Assembly: GCF_937903345.1 (NCBI RefSeq)
Contig: NZ_CALCZQ010000062.1
Coordinates: 1-64,000, forward strand
Direction: 5' to 3'
From: an uncultured Emticicia sp.
GTDB lineage: Bacteria > Bacteroidota > Bacteroidia > Cytophagales > Spirosomataceae
DNA length: 64,000 bases
Within the stretch, counting starts at the first letter, position 1, and every line of letters begins with the position of its first letter. The position numbers were made by a program, and so were the translations under genes. Positions 8,608 to 16,955 of this stretch are shown piece after piece. The notes under the pieces are model-generated. The model had not been told where the DNA came from. It ran no database searches and was given only the letters and a program-made list of their open reading frames with translations.

Positions 8608-9327
8608 ATGAGAAACATTGCCTATCTAATGCCCATATTCTTTTTTATCAATGGGTGTTCAAAAAATGATTCGGCTAATACTTTACCAAAAACAGTTGCG
8701 GCTGCACCAATACTAGAAATTGGAGAAATCAATCTGGAGCTTCCTGAAAACAATAAAAATTGTGAAACGGGTTTATTAAATTTGGATAAGGCAGATATTG
8801 AATTCAAATGGAAAGCAGCTAAAAATGCTACAAAGTATGAAATTCAGGTAAATGATATTCAAGATGGTAAAACGACTAAATTTTCAAATGTTATAGGTAC
8901 CTCAAAAGTAATCACTTTGGTACGAGGTAAATCTTACTCTTGGAATATAACCGCATCAAATTCAGGTACTAAAACAGTAGTATCTCCGATTTGGAATTTT
9001 TATTTATCAGGAGATGGGAAAACAAACCGTGCTCCTAGTCCCGCCATAGCAATTTACCCAATCCCAGGATCTACTATAAATTTGAATGCTTCAGGTAATG
9101 TTAAGTTTCAATGGTCTTCTGAAGATCCTGACAAGGATATTCTTACTTATACTTTAAGAATCGACACTTTGAGTAATACCCAAAAATTATCCGGCACTTC
9201 ATTTGATACAAAAACACCATTGCATGAAATTAAATTGCAGCAAGGAAAAATATACTATTGGTTTGTTACTACAAAAGATGAGTCAATCTCAATAAAATCT
9301 GATGTTTTTAGTTTTAAAATAAAATAA
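8608..9327 (+). CDS. Lipoprotein with fibronectin type III-like repeats
   Basis: This 239-residue protein has a lipoprotein signal with the lipobox FINGC (Cys at about 17). Two beta-sandwich-like segments follow; each holds the pattern of an acidic stretch, FKWKAA or FQWSSEDPD, then YEIQV or YTLRI and YSWNI or YYWFV, which is typical of fibronectin type III-like domains. It begins 3 bases after the DUF1501 gene, so the three genes form an operon. A role as a surface-bound partner of the DUF1800/DUF1501 pair is an inference from position. Confidence 0.75.
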   Translation: MRNIAYLMPIFFFINGCSKNDSANTLPKTVAAAPILEIGEINLELPENNKNCETGLLNLDKADIEFKWKAAKNATKYEIQVNDIQDGKTTKFSNVIGTSKVITLVRGKSYSWNITASNSGTKTVVSPIWNFYLSGDGKTNRAPSPAIAIYPIPGSTINLNASGNVKFQWSSEDPDKDILTYTLRIDTLSNTQKLSGTSFDTKTPLHEIKLQQGKIYYWFVTTKDESISIKSDVFSFKIK

Positions 9328-9348
9328 AAAAAATGGGATAAAATAATA

Positions 9349-9462
9349 AGACAATATTAATCTACAAATTGAAATGATGTAACTTATTGCTAATAAACGC
9401 CTTATCGCTCCGTGGAAAGGTATCTTGTTGCGAATAGCTTCGAAAAACCGTCTGTTTACTAA
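9349..9462 (+). repeat. Dispersed 3'-associated repeat, copy B
   Basis: This is the longest copy of the dispersed repeat. It starts 22 bases after the lipoprotein gene with AGACAATATTAATCTAC, continues AAATTGAAATGATGTAACTT, and ends near AAAACCGTCTGTTTACTAA. It shares its start with copies A, C and D and its end with A and C. No open frame of note lies inside. The remaining 150 bases before 9619 show nothing I recognise. Confidence 0.55.
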
Positions 9463-9618
9463 TGAAAAGGTAAGCAAATCGGCCTACGTTTATAAGAATT
9501 AAATAAAAACTTTTTGATTCAACCGTGCAGCTGTTTTAGCCCCCCCTATTTTAGATAATCGATTAAAAATTTTCAAAAAATGCTCAATAAACTTTGGCAT
9601 TCAGGTTCATACTAATTA

Positions 9619-11019
9619 TCATTCATAGTCTTTTTTTAGTTTTTCAAGTATCTCCTCGTTCAATTGATAATTAAAAATTCTTTTGTCAGAATTTAATGGG
9701 TTTCTTTCAATAGAATTATCGAAATTATACATCATTTTTAACTTTAAATTCAATGTTTTAATAAATTCATGCCTTATTTTTCTTTGGTTGTCAGTAGATT
9801 TATCATCTATTTCTAATAAATCATTGATTTGTTCAGTATTCATACCCCCTTTTTCATAATTTTTAATCAAAACCTCAATCATTTTAATTTCTAAGGGTTT
9901 TAGGGTGTTTGAACTCAAAAACACATACTTTTTAATACTCTTACCTTTAAAGTATTTATAATAAATAAAGAAAGAAGGTATTGGCAATACAATTCCAAGC
10001 GATAGTAAAATAATCCAAAAATTATTGTTGTCGGCTTCATACAATTTGCCGAGATATTTTGCTTGTTTCTTAGTTTCTTCAATTGATATATTAATTTTTT
10101 CAGTGGAGTTTCTGTTACTTGTGTTGAAAATTTTATAGCTAAATAATGAATCTTCCTGCACATATTCGTATTCTAATTTGGTAGGAATTTCTTCATAAAG
10201 CAATCTCTTCTCATCAATCCATTGATATACTTCATTCAAAATAGGGTCTATGATATACAAGCTCGTAATACCTTTTTCAAATACTCTAAAAATAAAATAT
10301 TTTCCATTCCAATGGAAGTATTGATAATTTTCCTTTATAATATTTCTTAATACTGGTTGTTTGATTTCCCCCAGTTTATTCCATTTATTGTTTTTGAATT
10401 TATATTCATAAAATCCATAATCAGTATAGCTTTTTCCTGCATTTTCAGAAGGACTTACAAAATCGTTTAAGCCCGTAAAAAACGAATCTGTTTTTTTTAC
10501 ATAACCTGATAAACCCTTAAAAATAGATTTAGGTGCATCATTTGAAAAATTGATAGCGTCCCATTCGTTTCTGTTGGCTAAATAATAAACAAATAGATTA
10601 TTAGATCTATATAAGCCATACCCTCCAACTGAGTAGATTGTGTTCTTTCTTATAAACTTCGTACTCCTACAATTAAAACCTCCAAAGTAAGTTTTATCAA
10701 TTCGTTCTAATAATAAAGTTTGATAGTTGAATTGATACACTTGATTCGTACATTCCATTAATAAATAAGCCAAGTTTTTATCTTCAGTATTTAGGCATTT
10801 AATTTCATAAAAGATTAGAATATCTTTTTCCTTAATATTTTTTAATTCGGCCTTCCCAATTTCTTGCCAATCAATTGAATTTGATGATTTTTCAACAACA
10901 GTCTTTTTAATATCAATTCTATAAACACTTTTTCGTTCGTAATCCAACCATCTTAATGATTGAGCTTTGGCGGAGAAAGATAGAAACAATAAAAGACAGT
11001 AGATAATTACATTATTCAT
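9619..11019 (-). CDS. Membrane-anchored regulator-like protein, copy 2
   Basis: This 466-residue paralogue of the 910-2349 product has the same plan: signal peptide ending SAKAQ, an exported domain, one membrane segment (about 333-356, LSLGIVLPIPSFFIYY) and a cytoplasmic tail with a helix-turn-helix-like stretch around NTEQINDLLEIDDKS. The middle of the gene (10370-10768) is identical to 1700-2098, whereas the ends differ at many positions. I chose the ATG at 11019 because it gives a normal signal peptide; the frame stays open to 11055 and beyond, but that part would add non-signal residues. Upstream, two regulatory elements (11044-11085 and 11453-11495) and a divergent broken LytTR gene share the control region. 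Confidence 0.7.
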   Translation of the reverse strand: MNNVIIYCLLLFLSFSAKAQSLRWLDYERKSVYRIDIKKTVVEKSSNSIDWQEIGKAELKNIKEKDILIFYEIKCLNTEDKNLAYLLMECTNQVYQFNYQTLLLERIDKTYFGGFNCRSTKFIRKNTIYSVGGYGLYRSNNLFVYYLANRNEWDAINFSNDAPKSIFKGLSGYVKKTDSFFTGLNDFVSPSENAGKSYTDYGFYEYKFKNNKWNKLGEIKQPVLRNIIKENYQYFHWNGKYFIFRVFEKGITSLYIIDPILNEVYQWIDEKRLLYEEIPTKLEYEYVQEDSLFSYKIFNTSNRNSTEKINISIEETKKQAKYLGKLYEADNNNFWIILLSLGIVLPIPSFFIYYKYFKGKSIKKYVFLSSNTLKPLEIKMIEVLIKNYEKGGMNTEQINDLLEIDDKSTDNQRKIRHEFIKTLNLKLKMMYNFDNSIERNPLNSDKRIFNYQLNEEILEKLKKDYE

Positions 11020-11043
11020 TCTAATAGGCTCGGTAAAATATCC

Positions 11044-11085
11044 GTGAAAATACATTACTGATGAATATAATGCAAATTTTATAGG
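11044..11085 (+). promoter_or_regulatory. Repeat-bearing element, copy E4 (one unit)
   Basis: The copy starts GTGAAAATACATTACTGAT and ends AATGCAAATTTTATAGG, with only one 11-bp unit. The bases before it (CTCGGTAAAATATCC) resemble those before copy E5. It lies 25 bases upstream of the start of the minus-strand membrane regulator and so may overlap its promoter. Confidence 0.5.
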
Positions 11086-11277
11086 CTTTATCCTGTCAAA
11101 AACATTGCCCTGCCCTTCTAATATACTATCAAAAATGCTTAGTGATTCAAGTATTTCATTTAAGGTGTTTTTCTCAAACGGTGATTATGTCGGATACTCA
11201 TTCAATATATATTTACGAAGTAATTTATCTCTTTGGCGGTTGTTTTTTATAAGAATTAATTCAAAATAGCAAAGCAT
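11056..11277 (-). other. Possible decayed reading frame upstream of copy 2
   Basis: On the minus strand an ATG at 11277 opens a 30-residue frame (with NNRQRDKLLRKYILNEYP) that ends at 11185. The same frame then stays open into the membrane regulator gene and reads protein-like (KNTLNEILESLSIFDSILEG). This may be the remnant of a gene or a chance opening. I cannot assign a family, and the rest of 11280-11450 shows nothing. Confidence 0.2.
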
Positions 11278-11452
11278 AAGTAGTCTTTCTACCCAAGAAT
11301 GAATAATATAACATTTTATACAAAAATATAAGCCTTCCTAACAAACCATTTGCAATAACAGAAATATAAAAGATTGATTATCAATAAATTAATCGTTATT
11401 TTTTTAATGTTTTGTTTCGTCTAAGTTTCTAATACGCTCGTTTTAAAAATCT

Positions 11453-11495
11453 GTGAAAGTACATTACTAACGGTTATAATGTACTTTTTGTAGGA
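11453..11495 (+). promoter_or_regulatory. Repeat-bearing element, copy E5 (one unit)
   Basis: The copy starts GTGAAAGTACATTACTAAC and ends AATGTACTTTTTGTAGG. As with copy E1, it overlaps the -33 box of a LytTR promoter and has the same orientation and nearly the same distance to the LytTR start. This shows that the promoter region was duplicated along with the gene. Confidence 0.55.
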
Positions 11496-11522
11496 TGTTT
11501 TTTTGCAACAGCATACATTTGA
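11488..11522 (+). promoter_or_regulatory. Promoter of the broken LytTR gene and repeat protein
   Basis: TTTG (11488-11491) and TACATTTG (11515-11522) are spaced by 23 bases, exactly as in the intact LytTR copy. If active, it would now mainly serve the repeat-protein gene at 11925, giving a leader of about 400 bases that contains the dead LytTR frame. Confidence 0.55.
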
Positions 11523-11628
11523 CACAAGAGTCAAACAGTAAAGTTGACCAGTGATTGAAAGTGCTTCGTTTACGTTGCAGTTCTCAATCAGTAGCTATTA
11601 CAGCTAATTATTTTGGCCTAAATCTCTG

Positions 11629-11928
11629 ATGAAAAAACATAAACCTTACGAACAAAATATTATTTATTTTATCGGCCATGGTAATTATACCCAAATAAAC
11701 CCATTGGATTGAAGTTTTTCGATTTATGCCAAAACTCTTAAAAAATTTGAATTAGAACTTTCAGAGCAAAAATGATTTGTTCGGGTGAATAAATCGGTCA
11801 TTGTGAATTTGTTATTTGTCAATAAAATAAACGATGATGCTATCGAATTATGCAACGGAACGATTGTCAGGATTTCCAGAAGAAGAAAAAAAATGTTTAA
11901 ACTTTTGTATCACAATCAAATACCATGA
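11629..11928 (+). pseudogene. LytTR regulator, broken by two stop codons
   Basis: The frame translates into a clear homologue of the 131-451 product along its whole length (for example AKTLKKFELELSEQK, NKSVIVNL and RISRRRKK), but carries two in-frame TGA codons, one after NPLD and one after SEQK. No frameshift is present. The frame ends in TGA overlapping the ATG of the next gene (ATGA at 11925-11928), so LytTR and the repeat protein were once translationally coupled. Recent loss is likely because the rest of the frame is preserved. Confidence 0.8.
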
Positions 11929-13553
11929 AACTTTACTTTATTTTGGTCTTTTATTTTTTATGTAATTTTAGTGTGTTTGGTCAAATTTCCGCACTTAATA
12001 GTACCGATGGTTCAATTCTAATTACTCCAAGAGGTTTGAAAGGAAAAACCAATAATGGTGTCTCCTTGGGTGAAAATGCCTTGTTTTCTAATACAACAGG
12101 TGGTGCAAATACAGCAATTGGACAGTCAGCAATGTATGCTAACACAACAGGGTATTATAATACAGGCATAGGTCACTATAGTTTGAGTTCAAATACAACA
12201 GGAAATAGTAATGTAGCCTTAGGTAACTTTAGTTTGAGTTCAAATACAACAGGTCGACTCAACACAGCTGTTGGCTATAATGCCCTATTTTCAAATACAA
12301 CAGGGTATGATAATACAGCTAATGGCTCTTTATCCCTTTCTTCAAATACAACTGGGATTCTCAATACAGCCACTGGTACTTATGCACTACGTTCAAATAC
12401 AACTGGCGAAGAAAATACAGCAACAGGGTATTTATCTCTCAATTCAAATACAACGGGGTCTAATAATACTGCGAATGGGGTACGTGCCCTTTATTCAAAT
12501 ACAACAGGTTCAGCTAATGTGGCAATAGGTTCATCTGCATTGAATGGAAATACGACTGGTGATTATAATACGGCTTTAGGTATCTCCTCTCTTTATACAA
12601 ATATTAGCGGTACAAACAATGTAGCAGTAGGAAACGGTAGTTTGGAAAAAAATACTATTGGTAGCTCAAATACAGGATTAGGCTTTCAAGCATTATACTT
12701 AAACACTACAGGAAATTATAATACAGCAATAGGATTCCTGTCCTTAATGTCGAATACAACGGGGCAGTGGAATATTGGTCTTGGAGAGGGTGCAATGAAA
12801 TCAAATACAACAGGATTTGAAAATATAGCTATAGGAAGGGCTGCTATGATGAGTACACAAGCTTCCAAATACGACACTTTTATCGGTACCCGTATTGCAG
12901 AGCAATATACAGCAGGCGAGCAAAACACTGGCCTAGGTTTTTTTGCTATGAGAACTTTCAAGTCGGGAGGATCCAATACTGCAATTGGTGCTTATGCATT
13001 AGAAAATATTCCAAGTGGAAATTTTAATGTGGCCATTGGCTTTAGTGCGGGAGGGAATAATGGGAACCTACCAATTGATTATTCTACAGCAATTGGAACT
13101 TATTCTACAGTAACTACAAGTAATACAATGGTTTTTGGAGCAAAAAATTATACACTTAGATGGGCATTTGGTCGAAACACAACTGATTACGCTTTACAAG
13201 TAGGAAACGATACAAACGATGGCAACGGTGCATTCCTAACTAAAGGTGGCACTTGGACTAACGCTTCCTCTCGAGCATTCAAAGAAAACTTTAAGGACAT
13301 TTCGGATGCTGAAATTCTTTCGAAAGTGGCTCAATTGAATATTCAAAAGTGGTCTTACAAAGGTACAGATGAAACGCACATTGGTCCAATCGCCGAAGAA
13401 TTCGAAGAACTTTTTGAAGTAGGTGTAAAAGGGGATAAAGAGCATATCAGCACAATTGATGCGTCTGGAGTGGCTTTGAAAGCTATTCGAGCTTTGTTGC
13501 TAAAAACAGAATTATTAGAAAAAAGAATCAAAGAATTGGAAAATAAAAAATGA
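11925..13553 (+). CDS. Exported repeat protein with S74-type chaperone end
   Basis: This 542-residue protein has a signal peptide (ending FSVFGQ). About fifteen 17-residue repeats follow, of the form NTTG-x2-NTAxG-x2-AL-x2, resembling the left-handed roll of YadA-like heads. The C-terminus is an S74 (endosialidase-type) intramolecular chaperone, with SSRAFKENF at about 446-454, where the Ser and Lys of the self-cleaving dyad are kept, and then a short coiled coil (LLEKRIKELENKK). S74 domains trimerise fibres and then cut themselves off. It is thus a likely trimeric surface fibre or adhesin. It overlaps the broken LytTR gene by four bases. Remnants of a second such gene follow at 13677. Confidence 0.82.
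   Translation: MKLYFILVFYFLCNFSVFGQISALNSTDGSILITPRGLKGKTNNGVSLGENALFSNTTGGANTAIGQSAMYANTTGYYNTGIGHYSLSSNTTGNSNVALGNFSLSSNTTGRLNTAVGYNALFSNTTGYDNTANGSLSLSSNTTGILNTATGTYALRSNTTGEENTATGYLSLNSNTTGSNNTANGVRALYSNTTGSANVAIGSSALNGNTTGDYNTALGISSLYTNISGTNNVAVGNGSLEKNTIGSSNTGLGFQALYLNTTGNYNTAIGFLSLMSNTTGQWNIGLGEGAMKSNTTGFENIAIGRAAMMSTQASKYDTFIGTRIAEQYTAGEQNTGLGFFAMRTFKSGGSNTAIGAYALENIPSGNFNVAIGFSAGGNNGNLPIDYSTAIGTYSTVTTSNTMVFGAKNYTLRWAFGRNTTDYALQVGNDTNDGNGAFLTKGGTWTNASSRAFKENFKDISDAEILSKVAQLNIQKWSYKGTDETHIGPIAEEFEELFEVGVKGDKEHISTIDASGVALKAIRALLLKTELLEKRIKELENKK
12090..12854 (+). repeat. 51-bp tandem repeats coding for the fibre head
   Basis: About fifteen in-frame units of 51 bases each code for 17 residues that start with NTTG or a close variant (NISG, NTIG). 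Units differ mostly in residues 5-6 and 12-17, while the NTTG and the central NTAxG are kept. Such an array can change length by slippage or recombination, altering fibre length. Confidence 0.8.
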
Positions 13554-13676
13554 TAGTATGAATAAGTTGGAGTAATGTAATGTCAATTCTATTTTCTAAA
13601 AATCAATCTCATTTAAAACCCTAAGATTGTCTTAATTCGGTACTCTTGAAAATTTAATAAGTATTTAAGCCTGTAG

Positions 13677-13817
13677 TTGTTGAACAAACTCATCAAGGAA
13701 ATGAAAGAACAAAACAAATTAATTGAAAGCTTAGAAAACCAATTAGTAAATCAAAAAGAAGAGATAATAGCTTTGAGAACAATCATTGAAAAATTGCAGG
13801 AGAAATATTCCAAGTAA
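13677..13817 (+). pseudogene. 3' remnant of an S74-type fibre gene
   Basis: An open frame of 46 codons, preceded by a stop codon, encodes LLNKLIKEMKEQNKLIESL and a further coiled-coil stretch ending EKLQEKYSK. This is the usual tail of S74 chaperone proteins and resembles the end of the preceding gene. From its ATG at 13701 it could still give a 38-residue peptide, but a remnant is more likely. Confidence 0.45.
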
Positions 13818-13863
13818 AAGTGAGACTGCCTAATTTTTTAACCACGCAAAACTCCTTTAATTT

Positions 13864-13950
13864 TTGATTGAAGAAAAAATCAAGACTGCTTTAAAACAAA
13901 AGGGTGAGAAAATCAGCTTTCGTTTCGAAGAGTATAATAAAAACTTTTAA
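13864..13950 (+). pseudogene. Short gene-like remnant of unknown family
   Basis: The frame TTG-ATT-GAA onwards reads IEEKIKTALKQKGEKISFRF and ends EEYNKNF before a stop. It is protein-like but has no start codon of its own in a good position. It could be the last piece of a lost gene. Nothing else is seen between 13951 and the start at 14055. Confidence 0.25.
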
Positions 13951-14054
13951 ATTTTACCTTGGGTAAAAATTAGCATATAGCAATAAAATGTATGATCATT
14001 CATATATTCAGATTTAATAATTTTTACTCTTTCAAAATCCATTTTACAGGTTAT

Positions 14055-16694
14055 ATGAAAAAAAATCTACTTAATATCTTATTTTTTAGTCTGATTTTCG
14101 CAAAAATATCATTCTCGCAAACAATAACCACACCAGCAGTCGAATGGAGTGAATATTTCTTAGGTGGTTCTCAAGGTGGGTATTTAGAGCGTTCAGTGGC
14201 AGGACCTAACGTATTATTTGCAGTATTGAATAGTCGATATTCGATAAGCCAATATAAAAGTATTATTAAATTTGATGCAAATGGAATGATAAATAAACCA
14301 ATAAGTTTTGACAATAATTATGTGGTTGTAAACCAGTACGCCTGCCAAGATGGAGGAATATTAGTTAATGGTTTGAATAACATCCGAAAATATGATGCTA
14401 ATATGAATTTGGTATGGGATAGAAATGTGCCATACATGATAAATAATGCAACAGCAACGCTAGCTAATGGTTTTTATATTTACACAACATCATTCATTAA
14501 TAATAAAACAATTATAGAAATAAAAAGACTTAAAGATGATGGAAGTGTAGAATGGAGTAGCGACATAACGGCATTCACATCCAATGTAACAGATATTCAA
14601 ACAACAAGTGATGATGGGGTAATTGTCGGTACTAATAATGGTCTAAGAAAATATTCAGCAAAGGGACAATTATTATGGAATAATTTGTCTATTGTAAATG
14701 CAACTAAATTTGTGCCATTGGATGCAGATAGAATGTACATCCAAGTCCAAAATTCTTCTTTGAATAACATTTTAGGGATTCTTCAGATAAATACTCAAAA
14801 TGGAACTAACATTTGGACAAAAAATTTTGCATCTGAATCCATTGTTGATTTTGAAATAACAATAGATAAAGGTTGTGCAGTAATGACAAATTCTGGTTTG
14901 TATAAATTTAACTCGAGTGGGCTCCAAGAATGGAAAAATACCCAATATACATCTTCAAATATAACAACAACCGGTGATGGAGGGATTATTATTGTTGTTA
15001 AAGCAAATGATCTTGGTCTTAATGGTCCAATAATAAAATTAGGTATTAACAATGTATTTAATTGGTCTAAAAACTTGTTTGGCTATGATTTAGATGTGTA
15101 TGGTGCATCTGATAACGGTTTGTATGTAGTAACACGTTTAGGAAGTAGTTTGAGTAATTATAAAGATACATATACAAGCTCCCCGCAATTTAATATTTTC
15201 AAAATAGCCTCGCCTGATACCCCTTGTAAAATGAACTTTGATTTAACAGTAAATAGTGCGACGTTTTGTTCATCTGGTAATCTACCATTAGCTTATTCAT
15301 TTAGTAAGACAAAAGGTACGGCGAGTAGTATTCCATCAGGTGCATCAAGTGATATTGGTCATCAGTGGAATAGAAACAATTCAGCTATTGCATTTGCTAC
15401 TAGTCGTTCTTACATTGCTGATTCTCCTGGTAAGTATAATTTAACTTTAACACAAGGTACTTGTGAGAGTACTTCAAGAACTATTGAAATAAAAATTGTA
15501 ACTGCACCCGTCATTCAGGCAGATAAATCGAAGATTTGTCAAGGTCAAACTGTTAATCTATCTTCAAGTGGCTGTGAGGGGACAGTTGTTTGGTCAAATG
15601 GTGATCGTGGTTCTAATCTAAAAATAACTCCACAGCTAACAACATCATACAATGCTTATTGTGAGTCCACAATTACAAATGCAAGTGGTGTGTCAGAGGT
15701 ATGTAAAACGAATTTGAGTAATACTATAGTCATTAGCCTTATTCCGTTTTCAAATTTGAAAATTGAAGAAATTAAAGGTAAAAAAGAGTTTTGTGAAGCA
15801 GGTTCGACTACTTTAGAGGTACTTACCTCTGGGGGAATTCAACCCTTTATTTACTCATGGAATAAAAATAATTCGACTGGAGTCGTAACATCCGACGGAA
15901 TGTTTAAAATAAATGAAGAAGGAAACTTTCAGCTACTCTTGACTGATGGTAGTGGATGTAGTGTTTCTTCTGAAACATTTTCCGTTAAGAAGATATTGAA
16001 CCCTGTAAATCCTAAAATAGTTGCACAAGGATTGACTGAAATTTGTTTAGGTGGAAGTGTTATTCTGACGACAGATGCGAAAGAGGCGAATTATCAATGG
16101 TTGAAAAATGAAACTCCAATCAAAGAAGCTAATGGTCAATTTTATAAAGCTGAGAGTTCAGGGATTTATAGAGTTCAGGTTATTAATTCAACGGGATGTC
16201 TTACTACCTCTGCTCAAAGTATAACGATTAATGTAGTAATAGTGCCTCAACCATTTATCAAACAATCGAATGATACCCTAACATCTAGTTATTTGAATGA
16301 AAATAAATGGTTTTTCAATGACTCTCAATTAAATGAAAATGGTAATAAGATAAAGTTTACTACCAATACTGGTAATTACCAAGTAAAAGCGGTGTTCAAG
16401 GGTTGTGAGAGTGAACTATCTTCAGTTTTCATGCCTATTGTTTTAGCAAATGAAATTTCGATTGCTGATGTATCATTATACCCTAATCCTGTTTCAAAAA
16501 ATTTGGTTATATCATCATCTCAATTGATTAAATATAAATTTTACAATATTCTGGGCAGAGTATTAAAAGAGGAAAGTGATTATAAAACTCGGTTTGATAT
16601 TGATGTTTCGAGCTTAAACGATGGTGAATATTTACTTCTTTTTCAAGGAATTAACCAAAATAAGTATTTTAGAAAAATAGTAATTAGGAAGTGA
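14055..16694 (+). CDS. Large T9SS-secreted surface protein
   Basis: This 879-residue protein has a signal peptide (ending AKISFSQ). I chose the ATG at 14055 because the upstream ATG at 13992 would put 21 odd residues before the signal. Residues 40-390 hold propeller-like repeats (for example IKRLKDDGSVEWSSD and IKFDANGMI). Several Ig-like segments with Cys-rich starts follow (KSKICQGQTVNLSSSGC, FCEAGSTTLEV, EICLGGSVILTT). The end is a T9SS sorting domain (DVSLYPNPVSKNLVISSS to IVIRK). It should be released or attached outside the cell. The ligand is unknown. Confidence 0.8.
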   Translation: MKKNLLNILFFSLIFAKISFSQTITTPAVEWSEYFLGGSQGGYLERSVAGPNVLFAVLNSRYSISQYKSIIKFDANGMINKPISFDNNYVVVNQYACQDGGILVNGLNNIRKYDANMNLVWDRNVPYMINNATATLANGFYIYTTSFINNKTIIEIKRLKDDGSVEWSSDITAFTSNVTDIQTTSDDGVIVGTNNGLRKYSAKGQLLWNNLSIVNATKFVPLDADRMYIQVQNSSLNNILGILQINTQNGTNIWTKNFASESIVDFEITIDKGCAVMTNSGLYKFNSSGLQEWKNTQYTSSNITTTGDGGIIIVVKANDLGLNGPIIKLGINNVFNWSKNLFGYDLDVYGASDNGLYVVTRLGSSLSNYKDTYTSSPQFNIFKIASPDTPCKMNFDLTVNSATFCSSGNLPLAYSFSKTKGTASSIPSGASSDIGHQWNRNNSAIAFATSRSYIADSPGKYNLTLTQGTCESTSRTIEIKIVTAPVIQADKSKICQGQTVNLSSSGCEGTVVWSNGDRGSNLKITPQLTTSYNAYCESTITNASGVSEVCKTNLSNTIVISLIPFSNLKIEEIKGKKEFCEAGSTTLEVLTSGGIQPFIYSWNKNNSTGVVTSDGMFKINEEGNFQLLLTDGSGCSVSSETFSVKKILNPVNPKIVAQGLTEICLGGSVILTTDAKEANYQWLKNETPIKEANGQFYKAESSGIYRVQVINSTGCLTTSAQSITINVVIVPQPFIKQSNDTLTSSYLNENKWFFNDSQLNENGNKIKFTTNTGNYQVKAVFKGCESELSSVFMPIVLANEISIADVSLYPNPVSKNLVISSSQLIKYKFYNILGRVLKEESDYKTRFDIDVSSLNDGEYLLLFQGINQNKYFRKIVIRK

Positions 16695-16776
16695 AAACGT
16701 GTTGGGAGAAATTTCGAATAGTAGATTTAAATAAGTTTAACAAAAAACTGATAATCAACTATTGAAGTACCTAGAC

Positions 16777-16875
16777 ATAAGAAATGAGACGGTTCGCCGC
16801 TGCGATTCGAGATAACAAATAAAATACTAATTTTCAATAAGTTATATCATTTCAATTTATCGATTAATATTATCT
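16777..16875 (-). repeat. Dispersed 3'-associated repeat, copy C
   Basis: On the minus strand this starts AGATAATATTAATCGAT, continues AAATTGAAATGATATAACTT, and ends with GAACCGTCTCATTTCTTA. It lies about 80 bases past the stop of the minus-strand gene at 16956. Over the first 45 bases it matches copies B and D at most positions. Confidence 0.55.
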
Positions 16876-16955
16876 CCTTACTTATATTTAATAATAACAC
16901 CAATACCCAATGCTTAGAATTAAATATTATCCATCCTATAGCATCAATTCAGGTT

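Noticed and set aside
9289..9477. Minus-strand frame of 62 codons after the lipoprotein gene.
   Set aside because: It overlaps the dispersed repeat and the end of the lipoprotein gene and has no motif.
910..11019. Composite transposon made of the two paralogues as flanking repeats.
   Set aside because: Neither copy encodes a transposase and no terminal inverted repeats or target duplications are visible; the identical block is internal to the genes.
11629..11928. Two in-frame TGA codons read as possible recoding (selenocysteine or TGA as sense).
   Set aside because: Neither position is a Cys in the intact copy, no recoding structure is evident, and other genes here end normally in TGA. Simple gene decay explains it.
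11925..13553. Prophage or tail-fibre module because of the S74 domain.
   Set aside because: The protein has a signal peptide and there are no capsid, tail, integrase or lysis genes around it.
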